Below, one piece after another: positions 16,003 through 24,153 of a stretch of 33,474 bases of DNA (position 1 is the first letter of the stretch; every line of letters starts with the position of its first letter). The translations under genes and the position numbers were made by a program. Source of the stretch: an uncultured Bacilli bacterium (GTDB lineage Bacteria; Bacillota_I; Bacilli_A; RF39; UBA660); NCBI GenBank assembly GCA_944359055.1, contig CALVSO010000015.1, positions 1 to 33,474 of the forward strand, in the 5' to 3' direction. Below the pieces are notes generated by a model. The model ran no database searches. It saw only the letters and a list, made by a program, of their open reading frames with translations, and had not been told where the DNA came from.

Positions 16003-16192
16003 AATTATAATTTCTTTCACGACGACGACTATTTTTAATAGCTTCTTTTTTAGCTTCTCTTCTTCTTTCTCCTGGTTTACTATAGTGTTCTCTTTTTCTT
16101 ACTTCTTTTAGGAGGCCATCTTTAACATTTTTTTGTTTAAACATTTTTAATGCACCATCAACATTACCATTTTTAACTACAACTTTTGACAT
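16001..16192 (-). CDS. rpsU: 30S ribosomal protein bS21
   Basis: This 63-aa, very basic protein shows the bS21 pattern MSKVVVKNGNVDGALKMFK followed by LLKEVRKREHYSKPGERRR and a Lys/Arg-rich tail. bS21 sits near the anti-SD region of 16S rRNA and assists initiation. The start is ATG 16192 after GGAGGG; the upstream in-frame codons lie between the SD and the promoter and are not part of the protein. The promoter is at 16223-16251, and yqeY is downstream. Confidence 0.97.
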   Translation of the reverse strand: MSKVVVKNGNVDGALKMFKQKNVKDGLLKEVRKREHYSKPGERRREAKKEAIKNSRRRERNYN

Positions 16193-16222
16193 ATGATCCC
16201 TCCTTCCACACAACTACTTGAG

Positions 16223-16251
16223 ATTATATCACTTTTTTCTTTATTTTACAA
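16223..16251 (-). promoter_or_regulatory. rpsU promoter
   Basis: TTGTAA (16246-16251) and TATAAT (16223-16228, with a TGA extension) lie on the minus strand, 17 nt apart. Confidence 0.75.
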
Positions 16252-16274
16252 TAGTTTTTTATTAAAAATAAAGA

Positions 16275-16300
16275 AAAAGAATGATTTTCACCATTCTTTT
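16275..16300 (-). terminator. terminator of the bacteriocin operon
   Basis: A 9-bp stem AAAAGAATG/CATTCTTTT (16275-16283 with 16292-16300) begins at the stop codon of the last peptide gene, with a T-rich tail on the minus strand. Confidence 0.75.
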
Positions 16301-16454
16301 ATACTGGACAAGAAGTTAAACATCTAATAGAAGAACCTATTAAATTACCAAACTTAAATATTATTTCTACACATATAGGAAATAGAGGTAATAAACAAAT
16401 TACTATAACAGCTAATATAATTTGTTTATAATGATTTCTTATTATACTGGACAC
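16299..16454 (-). CDS. 51-aa hydrophobic peptide ending SCPV, third small gene of the bacteriocin operon
   Basis: The frame starts at GTG 16454, overlapping the last codons of the preceding peptide gene; the SD is poor, so the start is uncertain. The peptide has one long hydrophobic stretch (about residues 11-33, IILAVIVICLLPLFP) and four Cys. Its end, IGSSIRCLTSCPV, resembles the end of the peptide before it (GSAIRRAISGSMCPV). There is no double-glycine leader. It may be the immunity protein, which is often the last small hydrophobic gene in class II bacteriocin operons, or a leaderless third peptide. The matching tail is unusual for an immunity protein. Confidence 0.55.
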   Translation of the reverse strand: MSSIIRNHYKQIILAVIVICLLPLFPICVEIIFKFGNLIGSSIRCLTSCPV

Positions 16455-16603
16455 ATTGAACCTGATATTGCTCTTCTAATAGCGCTTCCTAAACTTCTTC
16501 CTACGTCCATTATGGAATTAATTCCTTTATATATTGAACTTAATAAACTACCTGTAATATTTATTCCACCTACTATTTGTAATAATTCTTCTTTTTCTAA
16601 CAT
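16442..16603 (-). CDS. class II bacteriocin-like precursor peptide B (53 aa, double-glycine leader)
   Basis: ATG 16603 follows a strong SD (GGAGGTGAAAT). The leader MLEKEELLQIVGG has the acidic/Leu-rich double-glycine pattern cut by C39 peptidases, so the mature peptide would begin at Ile14 and be about 40 residues. The core is amphipathic and cationic, with GxxxG-type spacing (GRSLGSAIRRAISG) and ends in MCPV. Its leader resembles that of the neighbouring peptide A, and both sit just after a C39-containing exporter and its accessory gene. A two-peptide (class IIb) bacteriocin is the simplest reading. Alternatives are a signalling peptide or a modified peptide, though no modification enzyme is seen. 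Confidence 0.82.
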   Translation of the reverse strand: MLEKEELLQIVGGINITGSLLSSIYKGINSIMDVGRSLGSAIRRAISGSMCPV

Positions 16604-16613
16604 ATTTCACCTC

Positions 16614-16748
16614 CTAATTACATTTAAGTGGTCTTATATAACCATCAATAACACCGATTAAAAATATAACACCAGCTCCTATTAATAAACCTAAACCTAA
16701 TCCACCACCATATATTTTTTGTAATTCTTTAGTTTCTAACTTTTCCAT
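16614..16748 (-). CDS. class II bacteriocin-like precursor peptide A (44 aa, double-glycine leader)
   Basis: ATG 16748 lies inside the end of the accessory gene (13-nt overlap, different frame), with AAAGGA upstream. The leader MEKLETKELQKIYGG ends in GG after residue 15. The core, about 29 residues, is a Gly-rich hydrophobic helix (GLGLGLLIGAGVIFLIG) followed by a polar tail with one Cys near the end (PLKCN). GxG/GxxxG spacing fits a pore-forming two-peptide bacteriocin partnered with peptide B, 10 nt downstream. It is expected to be exported and matured by the ABC protein at 17169-19205. Confidence 0.82.
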   Translation of the reverse strand: MEKLETKELQKIYGGGLGLGLLIGAGVIFLIGVIDGYIRPLKCN

Positions 16749-17191
16749 TTCTTTATTCCTTTCTTTAATTCTTGATAAATCGTTGTTTTATTATTTTTTA
16801 AAACTATGTCAATAATATTATTTTCAATCTTATATTCATCTTTCAAATCAAAATCTAATATTACTTGATAACATGTTTTATTATCTATAATAAAATACTC
16901 TTCACTTATTGAAACAATTTCAAAACTATAATCACTATTATCCACTAATAAATTACTTTTAGATAATTCATTTACTTTGTCTTTAGGAACATAAATAATT
17001 GTATAAAATGAATCATCTATTTTTTTAATATATCCAAAATATGATTGATATGAATAATACTCATATTTTAAAGAAATAATTATAAATATAATAAAACTTA
17101 TAATTAATAATATTATCCATAAAAAGATTGATAATGATGTTTTTTTATTTATAATATAAGAGAAGTTATTATATATTTTTGGATAAATCAT
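16736..17191 (-). CDS. single-pass accessory protein of the bacteriocin exporter
   Basis: This 151-aa protein has a cytoplasmic N-terminus, one strong membrane helix (about residues 22-42) and an extracellular beta-rich domain. Position and topology match the accessory (HlyD/LcnD-like) subunits that work with C39 ABC exporters, but it is about one third of their normal length and lacks the long coiled coil, as though reduced to the membrane anchor and end domain. Start ATG 17191 overlaps the exporter gene by 23 nt, with AAAGGA upstream. It could instead be an immunity protein. Confidence 0.68.
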   Translation of the reverse strand: MIYPKIYNNFSYIINKKTSLSIFLWIILLIISFIIFIIISLKYEYYSYQSYFGYIKKIDDSFYTIIYVPKDKVNELSKSNLLVDNSDYSFEIVSISEEYFIIDNKTCYQVILDFDLKDEYKIENNIIDIVLKNNKTTIYQELKKGIKKWKS

Positions 17192-19205
17192 CAATTATTT
17201 TTCCTTTCTCTATTTTTATAACTTGATTAAATAAATCAATATTATCTAATCTATGCGATATAAAAATTATTGTTTTATTTTGATATTCTTTTAATATATT
17301 TTTTATAATTATTCTTTCCATATTTGTATCAACTTGACTTAATCCCTCATCAATTATTAAAATATCAAAAGAATTAGCTAAAGCACGACTTAAAATAATT
17401 CTTTGTTTCTCACCACCCGATAAATTAAAACCATTTTCTTCAATTAAAGTTTTATAACCTAATTGTGTTTTTTTTACTATTTCATCAACCAAACATATTT
17501 TAGATACCTTATAAATATCGTTACCTATATTATTTTCTATAGTATCAGAAAATAAAATTTCATTTTGTGACACATAAACAATATTATTTAGTTTATAATC
17601 GTTAATATCAATACCATTAATATATACTTTATCTCTTTTAACTTCATAATTTTGTTTTAATATTTTAAATAAAGTACTTTTCCCACTACCACTACTTCCT
17701 AATACCATAACTTTACTTTTATTTTTGATTTTTAAATTAATATTAGATAAAACATTATTTATATCATCAAAACTATAACTTAAATTTTTAAATTCAATGT
17801 CCCCTACAACAGAGTTAATTTGATAATTATTTTTTTTATAATATAAATATAATATTTTTTTAATAGATATTTTAGCTTGCCTCAAATTATTGTCTAAATC
17901 AATAATGTTTCTAATTGGACTTAAAAAATAAATAAGCAAAGAATTAAATGATAGTAATGAACCTAAAGTTATAGTCTTATCTATAACTAAAAATATTCCA
18001 ATTAATATAATTACAATAAAACCTATATTATTTATTAATTCTTTTAGTAAGTATTGATAATTATAACAATTATCTAATTCTTTTATTTTATTAGAATAAG
18101 TAGCATATTTATCTTCAAAATTATGAATAATTTTATTTTCTATATTACATCCTTTTATTGTTTCATAACCATTAATAGATTCAACCATATATGAAGTAAC
18201 AGATGCTTTATTTAATGTTGCATCATCAATTAAATCATTAAATTTATTTCTAAATATAACAATTATAAATAAATATAAAAGCATAATAATTAAACTTACA
18301 AAAAACAAAGTATCACTTAACATATACATAATTATTAAAGATAAAATAGTTAAAGGTAAATCAATAAATAAACTTAAAGCAACTTTAGAAATAACTTCTC
18401 TTACTGCTTCTAAATCGTTTATTTTTGATATTATTTCACCAGTTGTATTATTTTTATAGTAACGATAAGGAAGGGTTATAATTTGTTTAAAAGAATTAAA
18501 AGTAAGATTGAAATCAACTTTTTGATTAATTAAAATTAAGATTTTATTTCTAAAAAAATCTGATATTATTTTAAGAATATAAATAATTAAAAATATTATA
18601 AAAATAAGTATAATTTTTTGTTTAGAAAACATAATATTATCAATCATATATTGCATATAAAACGATGAGATAATAGAAAATATTGTAATAAAAATAGATA
18701 TAATAACAACTTGAACCAATTGATTTGTTGAGGATTTTATTATTTCTTGAAAAAATTTTATACATGAGTTATTAGGGGTATTTATTATTTTTTTTATAGG
18801 GTATAAATAAATGAGAATATTATTGAATATTTTATTAAATTCTTCATATGAACAATATTTATGTTTTCCAATTGGATCGTTAATTAATAATTTTTTCTTT
18901 TTTAAATCTATTTTTTCAATTACAACATAATGATTGTAGGAGTTATTTATAATTACATGAGCAATACATGGAAGTATTACATTTTCTTTTTTTAAATCAT
19001 TTAAATTACATCTAATACCATAACTTTCAAATCCTAGTTTTTTACTTGCCTCAATTAAATGATAAGCAGTTGTTCCAGATTTATCAGTTTTACACATTTC
19101 TTTTAAATCATTTATATCAACATAACCTTTATAATATTTAATTATATTAAGTAAACAACTTGGACCACAATCCTTAAAACCTTCTTGCTTAATTCTTTTA
19201 AACAC
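17169..19205 (-). CDS. peptidase-containing (C39) ABC exporter for double-glycine peptides
   Basis: This 678-aa fusion of three parts is a complete AMS/LagD-type exporter. An N-terminal C39 peptidase carries Q7, C13 (QEGFKDCGPSCLL), H92 and D110 (NDPIG), the oxyanion Gln and Cys-His-Asp triad that cuts leaders after GG. A six-helix transmembrane domain spans about residues 155-440. The ATPase has Walker A GSSGSGKST near residue 500, signature LSGGEKQR, Walker B ILIIDEGLSQVD, and the switch His in ISHRLDN. The start codon is GTG at 19205, 7 nt after GGAGG. It heads an operon with an accessory protein and three small peptides, its presumed cargo. Its leader sequence is shared with the neighbouring rpn gene. 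Confidence 0.93.
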   Translation of the reverse strand: MFKRIKQEGFKDCGPSCLLNIIKYYKGYVDINDLKEMCKTDKSGTTAYHLIEASKKLGFESYGIRCNLNDLKKENVILPCIAHVIINNSYNHYVVIEKIDLKKKKLLINDPIGKHKYCSYEEFNKIFNNILIYLYPIKKIINTPNNSCIKFFQEIIKSSTNQLVQVVIISIFITIFSIISSFYMQYMIDNIMFSKQKIILIFIIFLIIYILKIISDFFRNKILILINQKVDFNLTFNSFKQIITLPYRYYKNNTTGEIISKINDLEAVREVISKVALSLFIDLPLTILSLIIMYMLSDTLFFVSLIIMLLYLFIIVIFRNKFNDLIDDATLNKASVTSYMVESINGYETIKGCNIENKIIHNFEDKYATYSNKIKELDNCYNYQYLLKELINNIGFIVIILIGIFLVIDKTITLGSLLSFNSLLIYFLSPIRNIIDLDNNLRQAKISIKKILYLYYKKNNYQINSVVGDIEFKNLSYSFDDINNVLSNINLKIKNKSKVMVLGSSGSGKSTLFKILKQNYEVKRDKVYINGIDINDYKLNNIVYVSQNEILFSDTIENNIGNDIYKVSKICLVDEIVKKTQLGYKTLIEENGFNLSGGEKQRIILSRALANSFDILIIDEGLSQVDTNMERIIIKNILKEYQNKTIIFISHRLDNIDLFNQVIKIEKGKIIDDLSKNI

Positions 19206-19212
19206 TTTTTTA

Positions 19213-19293
19213 CCTCCCTACTAGTTATATTAGCCAAAACTATATCGAATTCCTGCAAGAAATGAAAAAAAATTGCATTTTATTGCAATTTTT
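19213..19293. repeat. direct repeat, copy 1 (exporter leader plus terminator of rpn)
   Basis: The first part (19213-19257) matches 20161-20204 at 36 of 44 positions once one extra C is removed. The core TTAGCCAAAA and end TTCCTGCA are shared. The rest holds a terminator hairpin with the same AAAAATTGC/GCAATTTTT arms as copy 2. It lies just upstream of the exporter gene and downstream of rpn. Confidence 0.75.
19268..19293. terminator. terminator of the rpn gene
   Basis: A 10-bp stem AAAAATTGCA/TGCAATTTTT (19268-19277 with 19284-19293) with a 6-nt loop has T-runs on both strands. Confidence 0.85.
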
Positions 19294-19312
19294 TTACTTT
19301 TTTAATTTTTTG

Positions 19313-20113
19313 TTAATTTTTTAAACTTTCAATTTGTTCTTTAGCTAATTTAGTTACTTTACTTATTATTTCTAAATCCATATTTAATTCTAACATTTCT
19401 TTTGCCACATCTATTTTAGTCTGTTTGATTCCTTCTTGTTTGCCTTGAGATAATCCTTGTTCTTTTCCTTGAGTTAGTCCTTTTTCATACATTACTTCTT
19501 CATATTGTTTCTGTTCTTCTTCACGACTTATCCAATCCACTACAAACTCATCCTTGTTAGCTTTTATTACTTCTTCTTTAAAATTACTCACTATCTCACT
19601 CTTTTCTGATAATTCTTCTAATCCTTGCTTACCCAAATCTAACATTATTAATGCTTCTTCACCTTTGGTAAACTTCTTATCATTATTATAATAGTTTTTT
19701 ATATATTTGTCTATACCTACATTATATATTTTTATATAATCAGTTAACTCTATTTTGTTTATTCTATCATATAATGTGTATATACTTTTTTCATATTTAC
19801 TATTATAAAAATTTAAATTTACTTGAATTATCGAATGACCTACTTTGTATTTGTTTCCTCTTTCCGTATTTTCACTTGCTAACTTAAAAACATAATGAAG
19901 ATTTCTTATTTTTATTTCTTCACTATAATTAGTATTTAATTCAACATTGATTATCTCACCTTTTGTTTTTACTAATAAATCTAATCTTTGACCACGTATT
20001 TTATAATAATCTTGAATTAAATTAGGATTTAGTATTTGTAAATCTTCAATTTTTTTATCTATGATTGGTTCCAAAATAGCTATTAAAAATTCTTTTTTAA
20101 CAGCAGCATACAT
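19313..20113 (-). CDS. Rpn/PD-(D/E)XK nuclease (transposase_31-like) protein
   Basis: This 266-aa protein matches the Rpn (recombination-promoting nuclease) family: RLDLLVKTKGEIINVELN supplies the D and E of the PD-(D/E)XK core (the following Q is N here), then RNLHYVFKLASE and GHSIIQVNL. A charged repeat-rich hinge (EKGLTQGKEQGLSQGKQEG) and the family's helical tail (MDLEIISKVTKLAKEQIESL) follow. Rpn proteins are DNA endonucleases involved in RecA-independent recombination and phage defence. The only ATG (20113) has no SD. The frame continues upstream to 20152 encoding KKFYTARHEPVF, a normal family start, and there a good GGAGGT is followed by ATA instead of ATG, right after an in-frame TAA. 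The gene may thus be start-impaired. Confidence 0.85.
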   Translation of the reverse strand: MYAAVKKEFLIAILEPIIDKKIEDLQILNPNLIQDYYKIRGQRLDLLVKTKGEIINVELNTNYSEEIKIRNLHYVFKLASENTERGNKYKVGHSIIQVNLNFYNSKYEKSIYTLYDRINKIELTDYIKIYNVGIDKYIKNYYNNDKKFTKGEEALIMLDLGKQGLEELSEKSEIVSNFKEEVIKANKDEFVVDWISREEEQKQYEEVMYEKGLTQGKEQGLSQGKQEGIKQTKIDVAKEMLELNMDLEIISKVTKLAKEQIESLKN

Positions 20114-20149
20114 GAAAACTGGTTCATGTCTTGCAGTGTAAAATTTTTT

Positions 20150-20166
20150 TATTTAAATCACCTCCT
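20150..20166 (-). promoter_or_regulatory. ribosome-binding site aimed at an ATA codon
   Basis: On the minus strand GGAGGT is followed after 7 nt by ATA (20152-20150), continuing AAAAAATTTTAC in the Rpn frame. An ATG here would give MKKFYTARH, as expected for this family. This is either a start-codon mutation or use of a rare ATA start. Confidence 0.65.
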
Positions 20167-20240
20167 ATTAGTTTTATTAGCCAAAAGTGTGGTGATTTCC
20201 TGCATGATTTTAAAAAAAATTGCTTTTTTCAGCAATTTTT
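20161..20240. repeat. direct repeat, copy 2 (rpn leader plus ftsZ terminator)
   Basis: The partner of 19213-19293: 36 of 44 identical positions in the leader part, and the same terminator arms. The two copies bracket rpn in direct orientation. Confidence 0.75.
20215..20240 (-). terminator. terminator of the murG-ftsZ operon
   Basis: A 9-bp stem AAAAATTGC/GCAATTTTT (20215-20223 with 20232-20240) with an 8-nt loop and T-run on the minus strand begins at the ftsZ stop codon. Confidence 0.88.
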
Positions 20241-21291
20241 AAAATCCTCTATTTCTTAAGAATGATGGAACGTCAGCATCATCTGAATCATCATCATCGT
20301 TATTATTATAAGCTGTTGTTTGATAAGAATGAAGAGCAGGTTTTTCTTCTTCAAAACCAGTTGCAATAACAGTTACAATTAATTCATCATTTAAATTTTC
20401 ATTGATAACTGCCCCAAATATTGTATTAATATCAGTATTAGCATTTTGTCTTATAACTTCAGCAGCTTCTTCTACTTCGAATAAAGTTAAATTAGCACCA
20501 CCTGTTACATTTATAATTGCATCAGTAGCTCCACTTATACCTGTTTCCAATAATGGACTAGATACAGCTTGTAAAGCAGCTTCTTTAGCTCTATCTTCAC
20601 CAACACCCATACCAATACCAATTAAGGCATTTCCTCTTTTTTCCATAACTGCTTTAACATCGGCAAAATCCAAGTTGATTAACCCTGCTACAGCAATTAA
20701 GTCACTTATTGATTGAACACCTCTTCTTAATACATTATCAACTTCTTTAAATGAATCTAATAAAGGTGTAGTTTTATCTATTATTTCTCTTAATCTATCA
20801 TTAGGTATAACAATCAAAGTATCAACATGTTTCTTTAATTCTTCTAAGCCTGAAATAGCTTGTTGCATTCTTTTTCTACCTTCAAAACTAAATGGTTTAG
20901 TAACTATACCTACAGTTAATGCTCCTAAACTTTGAGCAATATCAGCAATAACAGGTGCAGCACCAGTACCAGTTCCTCCACCCATACCGCAAGTAACAAA
21001 TACCATATCTGCTCCTTTTAAAGCTTCTTCGATATCGTTTTTGCTTTCTAAAGCAGCTTCTTTTCCTATTTGCGGATTTGCACCTGCACCTAATCCATTA
21101 GTCAAATCTGTACCAATTTGTATTTTAACAGGTGCTTTTGATTTATTTAAAACTTGTAAGTCTGTATTAGCGACAATAAAGTCAACACCTTGTACTCCTG
21201 ATTCTATCATACGGTTTACAGCGTTATTACCACCGCCACCAACACCGATTACTTTTATATTAGCTAATTGATCCATTTCTAATCCAAACAT
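20239..21291 (-). CDS. ftsZ: cell division GTPase FtsZ
   Basis: FtsZ polymerises into the Z ring that organises septation. This 350-aa protein has the tubulin signature GGGTGTG at residues 104-110, the N-terminal [18 protein letters not shown] nucleotide-binding start, NLDFADVK (T7 loop) and a short acidic linker. The C-terminal peptide [11 protein letters not shown] is the docking site for FtsA and other partners. The linker is short for a Bacillota FtsZ. It is the last gene of the murG-murB-ftsQ-ftsA-ftsZ operon, with GGGAGG 7 nt before the ATG. Confidence 0.98.
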   Translation of the reverse strand: MFGLEMDQLANIKVIGVGGGGNNAVNRMIESGVQGVDFIVANTDLQVLNKSKAPVKIQIGTDLTNGLGAGANPQIGKEAALESKNDIEEALKGADMVFVTCGMGGGTGTGAAPVIADIAQSLGALTVGIVTKPFSFEGRKRMQQAISGLEELKKHVDTLIVIPNDRLREIIDKTTPLLDSFKEVDNVLRRGVQSISDLIAVAGLINLDFADVKAVMEKRGNALIGIGMGVGEDRAKEAALQAVSSPLLETGISGATDAIINVTGGANLTLFEVEEAAEVIRQNANTDINTIFGAVINENLNDELIVTVIATGFEEEKPALHSYQTTAYNNNDDDDSDDADVPSFLRNRGF

Positions 21292-21303
21292 GTATATCCT
21301 CCC

Positions 21304-22524
21304 TTATTCGCCAAAGAAATATCCAAATATTTTACCTAACATAGAATCATTTGTATTCTTTCTAGGTGTTGATAAAATTTCCATTTCATCATTTGTTATC
21401 ATTGAATAATCTTTTCCTTTTAATTTAAGTTTATTTACAAAATATATAATATTACCAATAGCTGATGAAAATTTATTGTTTCTTAAACCAATTAAATTAA
21501 CACTTCCTATTATAGCACATTTTCCTAATTTTTCTCTACAAAATTGTTGAAAATTATTCATATTAGTAATACCACCTGTAATATATATAATTTCAGGTTT
21601 ATGTGAAGTTAATTTATTTATTTCTTGATTAGCTAAAGTTAATATTTCATCTAATCTTGAAATTACAATTTCACTTAATTCATATTGATTTATATTTATA
21701 GCTTGTCCATCTTTGCATTTTACTTCTTTTGTTTCGTTTAAAGATGCACTAGTACGAGTAGCTGATGAAAATTTTTCTTTTAACATTTTAGCTGTTTCTA
21801 AATCAACTTTATACATATATGAGATATCATGATCAACACTTTTACTTCCCATATTTATAATACTATGTCTTACAATAATACCTTTGTTATATAATGAAAC
21901 TTCTGTTTTTTCAGCTCCAATATTTATAACCGCACTTACACATTTTTCTAATCTTTCATCCATAAAAGTATTAATATCTCCAATACAACCTAAAGAAATA
22001 TCAATAACTTCAATTCCAATACTATTTAATAAATTAATAACTGAATAAATATTTTTTTTAGGAGTTGTAACCATAATTGCTCTTGATTTTAAATCTTGAC
22101 AAGATTTTCCTAAAGGGAAATTAGTTACTTCATTATCTGTAGCAAAGTCAATTGGAATAATTGTTACCATTTCTTTTGTAGGATCATTTTCTTTCATAGC
22201 ATTTTGTAGTACTTTTATGATATCATTTCCTTTAACAACTTCATTAACTTTAACTTCACCTTTAATCATATTAAATTCAGCAAAATAACTTGGAATAATT
22301 GCAATTACTTTTTTTATTTTGAAGCCTAACATTGTTTCTAATTCATCAAAACCTTTTTTTATACAACTTTTAGCTTCATTTATATCTGTAATTAATCCCT
22401 TTTTTATTCCTTTTGATTTTATAGTAGAAGTCGCCAAAAGATTATATCTATTTTGATATAATTCACATACAATAATCTTAATACTATCTGATCCAATATC
22501 AATACAAGTATATATATGTCGCAT
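21304..22524 (-). CDS. ftsA: FtsA, actin-like membrane anchor of the Z ring
   Basis: This 406-aa protein tethers FtsZ to the membrane. It shows CIDIGSDSIKIIV (phosphate 1 loop), INIGAEKTEVSLY, and IIYITGGITNM (adenosine motif), and ends in an amphipathic helix-like SMLGKIFGYFFGE membrane-targeting tail. The start is placed at ATG 22524 after AGGTGAG; the longer frame (MIVGEC...) would include the SD itself. It lies 12 nt from ftsZ. Confidence 0.95.
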   Translation of the reverse strand: MRHIYTCIDIGSDSIKIIVCELYQNRYNLLATSTIKSKGIKKGLITDINEAKSCIKKGFDELETMLGFKIKKVIAIIPSYFAEFNMIKGEVKVNEVVKGNDIIKVLQNAMKENDPTKEMVTIIPIDFATDNEVTNFPLGKSCQDLKSRAIMVTTPKKNIYSVINLLNSIGIEVIDISLGCIGDINTFMDERLEKCVSAVINIGAEKTEVSLYNKGIIVRHSIINMGSKSVDHDISYMYKVDLETAKMLKEKFSSATRTSASLNETKEVKCKDGQAININQYELSEIVISRLDEILTLANQEINKLTSHKPEIIYITGGITNMNNFQQFCREKLGKCAIIGSVNLIGLRNNKFSSAIGNIIYFVNKLKLKGKDYSMITNDEMEILSTPRKNTNDSMLGKIFGYFFGE

Positions 22525-22578
22525 GCACTCACCTACTATCATTAATTATACAATATTTTTTTCAAAAAGAAAAGATTA

Positions 22579-23250
22579 TTATTCAATAATTTCAAAATTA
22601 TTGCCATAATCTAAATATAATATACCATTTTTATTTGGTAATTCTGCAATAATTGATATATATTTATTTAATTTATTAAAAGTACTAATATTAACATAAA
22701 CATAATTTCCATCCGTCATCGTAAGTAAAAAACGATTATCATCAACATCATTAGGTGAAAATTGAATCTCAGATATTCTTTTTAAAATATTTTCATCTAA
22801 ATTAGCCATTTCATTTATAAAAGCATCATAATAATTATCTGTAATATAATTTATAACCGTCGGAACAACAAATTTTTCATCAGTTTCCCTGCCATCAGTT
22901 AAAATAGTTTTTTTAGATGATTCATAATAAAATAAAGGTCTATTTTCAACTACATCAATATAAACTTTAGTTAATCCTTTTTTATAAACTTTCACATCTT
23001 TTATATAAATGTTATTTTTTAATCTATCTTCAATTTGAACACTTAAATTTTTTAAAGTTTCAGGATAATCACTAATACCTGCCATTTCAATTATTTCTTG
23101 ATCGGTTAAGAAACTATTATTCAATATATATATATTTGATATTTTTAAATTAAAAAGAAAAGTAAAAGAAATTACTATAAAAATTACAATAACTAAAAAT
23201 ATTAAAATTCGATCATATCTAATTTTTCTTTTTTTCTTTTTACTTTTCAT
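22579..23250 (-). CDS. ftsQ: FtsQ/DivIB division protein
   Basis: This 223-aa bitopic membrane protein has a very basic N-terminus (KSKKKKRKIRYDR), one helix (about residues 14-35) and an extracytoplasmic POTRA domain (ISNIYILNNSFLTDQEIIEMAGI). VYKKGLTKVYIDVVENRPLFYY and a beta domain follow. FtsQ/DivIB links early and late division proteins with FtsL and FtsB/DivIC. It is 8 nt after murB, and AGAGGT precedes the ATG. Confidence 0.92.
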   Translation of the reverse strand: MKSKKKKRKIRYDRILIFLVIVIFIVISFTFLFNLKISNIYILNNSFLTDQEIIEMAGISDYPETLKNLSVQIEDRLKNNIYIKDVKVYKKGLTKVYIDVVENRPLFYYESSKKTILTDGRETDEKFVVPTVINYITDNYYDAFINEMANLDENILKRISEIQFSPNDVDDNRFLLTMTDGNYVYVNISTFNKLNKYISIIAELPNKNGILYLDYGNNFEIIE

Positions 23251-23258
23251 AATTACCT

Positions 23259-24149
23259 CTAATCTACAAATTCTTGTTCTACTATTAAATCTATATTATA
23301 TTTTTCTTTTACTTTTTCTTTTATTTCATTAATTAAATTTTTTACATCACTTGCTTTAGCATTACCTTTATTAATAATAAAATTAGCATGTTTTTCTGAA
23401 ACGTATGCTCCACCAATATTTTTACCTTTATATCCTAATTCTTCAATTAACCTTCCAGCATAATCATTTTCAGGATTCCTAAATACACTTCCAGCTGAAG
23501 GATATTCTAAAGGTTGTGTTAATAATCTTCTTTGCTTTCTATCAGCAATAACATCCATTATTGCTTTAGCATCACCTTTTCGTAAAACTATTTTTGCTTC
23601 AACACAAATTAAATCTGTATGTCTTTGTAAATAACTACTACGATAGTGAAAATCTAAATCTTTATTGTAAAGTGTTTTAATATTTAAATTTTCATCTATT
23701 ACTTTAACTTCACTTACAATATAACCCATATCAGATTTATAAGCTCCAGCATTCATAAAAACAGCTCCACCAACAGTACCTGGAATGCCTGCTGCAAATT
23801 CTAAACCAGCTAATCCTAGTTTAGCTACTTTCATACATAATTTAGGTAAATTGTATCCTGCTCCTACTGTAATTACTGTATCATTTATTTCTAAATTATC
23901 AAACTCAGTTAGTTTAATTAATACTCCTTCATAAGTTTCATCAGAAAAAATCAAATTAGAACCATTTCCTAATACTTTATGTTTAATATTATTTTCTTTT
24001 AAAAACTTCAATAATTTAATCAAATCTTTTAAGTTGTCAGGATAAACAATTGCTAAAGCGTTACCTCCAACTTTGTAAGTGGTATAATTACTCATCTTAG
24101 GTTCGACTATAACTTTACCAACTTTCAATTTTTTTAATTTTTCAATCAT
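23259..24149 (-). CDS. murB: UDP-N-acetylenolpyruvoylglucosamine reductase
   Basis: MurB is a FAD enzyme that reduces enolpyruvyl-UDP-GlcNAc to UDP-MurNAc. The 296-aa protein has TTYKVGG, LGNGSNLIF, AAGIPGTVGGAVFMNAGAY (FAD binding), YRSSYLQ, the catalytic Ser in PSAGSVFRNP, GGAYVSEKHANFIIN and a terminal VEQEF with the catalytic Glu. The length and YRSSY fit the Bacillota enzymes. It sits 4 nt downstream of murG. Confidence 0.97.
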   Translation of the reverse strand: MIEKLKKLKVGKVIVEPKMSNYTTYKVGGNALAIVYPDNLKDLIKLLKFLKENNIKHKVLGNGSNLIFSDETYEGVLIKLTEFDNLEINDTVITVGAGYNLPKLCMKVAKLGLAGLEFAAGIPGTVGGAVFMNAGAYKSDMGYIVSEVKVIDENLNIKTLYNKDLDFHYRSSYLQRHTDLICVEAKIVLRKGDAKAIMDVIADRKQRRLLTQPLEYPSAGSVFRNPENDYAGRLIEELGYKGKNIGGAYVSEKHANFIINKGNAKASDVKNLINEIKEKVKEKYNIDLIVEQEFVD

Positions 24150-24153
24150 TATT

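Noticed and set aside
16422..16661. 79-aa plus-strand reading frame
   Set aside because: It is the shadow of the bacteriocin peptide genes, which have SD sites and GG leaders on the other strand.
20402..21271. plus-strand frames opposite ftsZ
   Set aside because: They are shadows of ftsZ.
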